Of a stretch of 12,060 nucleotides of DNA, positions 10,231 through 12,060 are shown one piece after another. The position numbers and the translations under genes are program-made. A model generated the notes under the pieces. That model was not told the DNA's origin and searched no databases. It was given only the letters and a program-made list of their open reading frames with translations. Source of the stretch: Candidatus Methylomirabilis sp. (GTDB taxonomy: Bacteria > Patescibacteriota > Patescibacteriia > DYHP01). Location of the stretch: contig DYHP01000027.1 in the NCBI GenBank assembly GCA_020724105.1, forward strand, positions 1 to 12,060, given 5' to 3'. How positions within the stretch are numbered: position 1 is the first letter of the stretch; each line of letters starts with the position of its first letter.

Positions 10231-11048
10231 TTACAATACTGCCAGAGGACGGAAGGACCTGCGGGGCCAATGGTCGTCAACAGAGTGGTAGTGATAGACG
10301 CCGGCAATACCGCCGAAGTCAGAGTGGCCGCCATAGAAGCGGCTGCCGCGGCCTCTGAATCGTTCCTCATACCAAACCCAGGTATTGGTCCTAGCATCGT
10401 CTTTGCGGGGCAGGTGGATGTAAGTCTGAGGAATGAAATTGGCTTCAATAGCGCGTTCAAGGCGGAGTTGAGATGGAGCAAGGTTGAGTTTTACGGCAAA
10501 AACGGGTTTGATATGAGATTCCCATTCATCGCTAGAAACGCCAAAGCGAGAAGATTGTGGGTCGCTATCGCATCTGGCGATTTTGTCTTGTTCACGAAGG
10601 TCGGCGATAATTGAACCCAAGAAATCGTCGTCTGCCCACATCTGCCTACCTTTATTGTAATTTAGACAAGAATCGTCGCCTTCCGACATCTGGCCACCAT
10701 TGTCTCGTATGTCGTATTTTGGTTTGAGGCGGATATCTATTAAAACAGTTATATCTTCAAGTTCAACGACGTAATCAAATATTGATTCGCCGTTGCGCCG
10801 GCGAAAAATCTTGCCTGCGGCGACGTTATTATAATATCGCGCTTGGAGATTTATCTTCCACCCCGGGTAGTTGTCTTCGGATATCATTCTAACTTTGGGA
10901 AGATAATGCGGCTCAAGGCCGAGTTTTGCTCATTGAGCGATTTTCTGCTTTCCGTATTTTTCAAGCGTCGCTTCGAAATCCGAAAGGTCGAACTCTTTAC
11001 CGAAAAAACGAGGTGAAAGGCGCGTTCAGCGGTGATGATTTTTTCCAT
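10231..11048 (-). pseudogene. Broken hypothetical gene: frameshift plus in-frame TGA
   Basis: A promoter (11097-11125) and a strong ribosome site (AAGGAG) precede ATG at 11048 (MEKIITAERAFHLV). Reading then leaves the coding frame at the six-T run (plus-strand A6, 11003-11008). One more T would give FFGKEFDLSDFEATLEKYGK and continue to a TGA at 10930-10932, after which the same frame stays open as AKLGLEPHYLPKVRM and on through 218 residues to TAA at 10231. The later part has a Trp/Tyr/Gly-rich end (TNTWVWYEERFRG, GGHSDFGG, SFRPLAVL). It resembles, from memory only, an uncharacterised Patescibacteria protein family. The unshifted frame instead makes 54 aa and stops at a TGA overlapping the internal ATG at 10887 (ATGA). 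A decayed gene, assembly errors, slippage at the T run, or a two-ORF arrangement are all possible. Confidence 0.6.
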
Positions 11049-11096
11049 TATAACAAACTCCTTTTTTGTTTGATTATTAAGAATCTGTTTTTAAAT

Positions 11097-11125
11097 ATAT
11101 TAACGCAAAAAAAATGCGATGTCAA
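11097..11125 (-). promoter_or_regulatory. Sigma-70-type promoter of the broken gene
   Basis: On the minus strand TTGACA (11120-11125) is followed after 17 nt by TAATAT (11097-11102). The spacer contains a small inverted repeat, cgca/tgcg, around a T run. The start near 11090 gives a leader of about 40 nt ending in an AAGGAG ribosome site. It faces away from the ileS promoter. Confidence 0.7.
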
Positions 11126-11149
11126 TTTTTTGTTACAAATTCAAAAACC

Positions 11150-11178
11150 TTGTCAAGATGGATAAAATTGGCTACAAT
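11150..11178 (+). promoter_or_regulatory. Sigma-70-type promoter of ileS
   Basis: TTGTCA (11150-11155), 17 nt, and TACAAT (11173-11178) point toward ileS. Transcription would begin near 11185, so the palindrome 11199-11274 would form most of the 110-nt leader. The -10 is the same TACAAT used by the dehydrogenase promoter. Confidence 0.7.
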
Positions 11179-11198
11179 TATAGAATAACAAGCCTGCA

Positions 11199-11274
11199 AA
11201 ACTACGAATTGGGCTACGAATTACACAAAACTACGAAATAATCTTTTCGTAGGCTTCGTAGGTAGTTCGTAGGT
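11199..11274. repeat. Palindromic ileS leader with three CTACGAA units per arm
   Basis: The left arm has ctacgaa at 11202, 11214 and 11231; the right arm has ttcgtag three times between about 11245 and 11272. The short centre is taatc. It lies between the ileS promoter and start codon. Architecture (three units per arm) matches the elements at 1902-1990 and 8057-8143, but the unit sequence is that of the actacgga-type repeats at 778-906 and 2718-2749. Confidence 0.75.
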
Positions 11275-11282
11275 TAGTAGGC

Positions 11283-11295
11283 GACGCGAAGCGTC
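11283..11295 (+). promoter_or_regulatory. GAA-loop micro-hairpin touching the ileS start codon
   Basis: gacgc-gaa-gcgtc forms a 5-bp stem with a GAA loop and ends 1 nt before the ileS ATG. It contains GCGAAGC, known as an exceptionally stable DNA mini-hairpin. There is no Shine-Dalgarno sequence, so the hairpin occupies the place where ribosome contact would normally occur. Confidence 0.5.
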
Positions 11296-11296
11296 T

Positions 11297-12060
11297 ATGT
11301 TCCCACAAATAGAAAAAGAAATCCTGGAATTTTGGAGGGAGAATAAGATATTTGAAAAGTCCTTGGAGAAAACAAAAAAGGGCAAGAATTTTAGATTTTA
11401 CGACGGCCCGCCTTTTGCCACGGGCTTGCCGCACTACGGCCACTTGCTTGCCGGCGCCATAAAAGACATTATCCCGCGCTACAAAACCATGCGCGGATTT
11501 TATGTTGAAAGGCGCTTCGGCTGGGATTGCCACGGCTTGCCGGTTGAATACGAAATGGAAAAAGAATTGGGCATTTCGGGCAAAAAAGACATTGAAGAAA
11601 AAATCGGCGTGGAAAAATTCAACGAGGCCTGCCAAGGCATTGTTTTGCGCTATGTGAAAGAATGGCGGGAAATCGTGGAGCGCACCGGCCGCTGGGTTGA
11701 TATGATTTCCGATTACAAAACAATGGAAGCGCCGTTTATGGAATCAATTTGGTGGGTTTTTAAAACTCTTTACGAAAGGGGACTGATTTACGAGGGCTGT
11801 AAAATTGTGCCCTTCTGCCCCCGCTGTTCCACCCCGCTTTCCAATTTTGAGGCAAATATGCCCGGGGCGTATAAAGAAGTGAAAGACCCCGGCATCACAG
11901 TACGGCTGAAAATCCGAAATCTCGTCCCGACATCTGTCGGGATCTCCGCTTCGCCCCAAAAATCCGAAATCCGAAACAAACCCCCACTTACTCCCCCTAT
12001 TCCCCGACAAGTCGGGGGACAGGGGGAGATAGAGGGGGTCAAAAAACAAAATCTAGAATC
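11297..12060 (+). CDS. ileS: Isoleucyl-tRNA synthetase, N-terminal part (runs off window)
   Basis: The first 254 codons of a class I aminoacyl-tRNA synthetase are visible; the enzyme charges tRNA-Ile and edits valine. FYDGPPFATGLPHYGHLLAG (34-53) contains the HIGH-equivalent HYGH. WDCHGLPVEYEMEKELG, ERTGRWVDM and FCPRCSTPLSNFEA follow in family order. The PHYGH form is that of the eukaryote-like type 2 IleRS, a class generally insensitive to mupirocin. Residues about 207-254 are not family sequence: after the VKDPGITVRLKI strand, where the editing domain should open, a Pro/Gly-rich stretch is encoded by palindromic repeat DNA shared with pfkB1, still in frame at the window end. The start MFPQIEKEILEFW at 11297 is family-like; no Shine-Dalgarno is present. 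Confidence 0.93.
   Translation, partial: MFPQIEKEILEFWRENKIFEKSLEKTKKGKNFRFYDGPPFATGLPHYGHLLAGAIKDIIPRYKTMRGFYVERRFGWDCHGLPVEYEMEKELGISGKKDIEEKIGVEKFNEACQGIVLRYVKEWREIVERTGRWVDMISDYKTMEAPFMESIWWVFKTLYERGLIYEGCKIVPFCPRCSTPLSNFEANMPGAYKEVKDPGITVRLKIRNLVPTSVGISASPQKSEIRNKPPLTPPIPRQVGGQGEIEGVKKQNLE
11909..12060. repeat. Composite palindromic in-frame insertion in ileS
   Basis: Two palindromes are joined. The first has the core tcccgac-atct-gtcggga (11925-11942) and is flanked by the 13-nt direct repeat aaaatccgaaatc (11909-11921 and 11959-11971). The second, 11957-12028, is nearly identical to the pfkB1 insertion, with C-rich units, the centre ccccgac-aa-gtcgggg (about 12002-12017) and G-rich units. 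It adds roughly 48 residues without a stop. The end cannot be judged because the window stops here. Confidence 0.85.

Noticed and set aside
10146..10481. N-terminal extension of the 105-aa gene to an ATG at 10481
   Set aside because: It would overlap the upstream gene by about 250 nt in another frame and ignores the GGAGAA ribosome site immediately before the ATG at 10145.
10270..10614. Plus-strand open frame of 114 codons with protein-like, Ala-rich translation
   Set aside because: It is antisense to the broken gene 10231-11048, whose frame has its own promoter, ribosome site and Trp/Tyr/Gly motifs; no ribosome site precedes the plus-strand ATG.
10930..10932. TGA recoding (Gly or Trp) as in some Patescibacteria or mycoplasmas
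   Set aside because: Only this one in-frame TGA is seen, it accompanies a frameshift in the same gene, TGG is used throughout for Trp, and TGA ends the 2213-2638 gene just before a terminator.
11231..11635. Minus-strand open frame of 134 codons and others antisense to ileS
   Set aside because: They are shadows of the strongly supported ileS reading frame and of the leader palindrome.

Overview
The window looks like a bacterial genome of the Candidate Phyla Radiation (Patescibacteria, probably Parcubacteria-like). The signs are a compact set of pentose-phosphate and lower-glycolysis genes, a transketolase split into two genes, two PfkB-type sugar kinases, a eukaryote-type isoleucyl-tRNA synthetase, small lineage-type ORFs, AT-rich spacers and many palindromic repeats. 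The lineage is inferred from gene style, not from a marker search. The standard bacterial code fits: TGG is used for Trp, and TGA ends one gene just before a terminator.

Layout. Positions 1-592 hold no convincing gene, only hairpins, 12-bp tandem repeats and terminators. A minus-strand pair follows: a 59-aa protein (593-772) downstream of a D-2-hydroxyacid dehydrogenase (909-1895). Its promoter overlaps, back to back, a perfect-consensus plus-strand promoter for a small Cys-rich membrane-anchored protein (2213-2638). A bidirectional terminator (about 2683-2716) separates that gene from a 7-kb minus-strand operon read right to left: rpiB, rpe, a 65-aa ORF, pfkB2, fba, pfkB1, tkt N-half, tkt C-half. 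Upstream lie a 105-aa unknown gene and a broken gene of unknown function (10231-11048). Divergent from these, ileS starts at 11297 and runs off the window.

Metabolism. RpiB and Rpe interconvert ribose-5-P, ribulose-5-P and xylulose-5-P; the two-subunit transketolase moves C2 units; aldolase and the kinases link to hexose phosphates. No transaldolase is present in the operon, so a sedoheptulose-bisphosphate route through aldolase and a kinase is possible.

The most unusual feature is a population of imperfect palindromes whose arms each carry about three or four copies of a short motif at 8-11 nt spacing. They fill the space between genes, often 5-8 nt before a start codon, and those genes lack a Shine-Dalgarno sequence. 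At the rpiB, dehydrogenase and ileS promoters the predicted transcript begins at or near the palindrome. Related palindromic DNA is also inserted in frame inside pfkB1 (twice), rpiB and ileS. The pfkB1 and ileS insertions share a 72-nt segment with only 4 differences, read in the same frame, comparable to the palindromic elements known inside Rickettsia genes.
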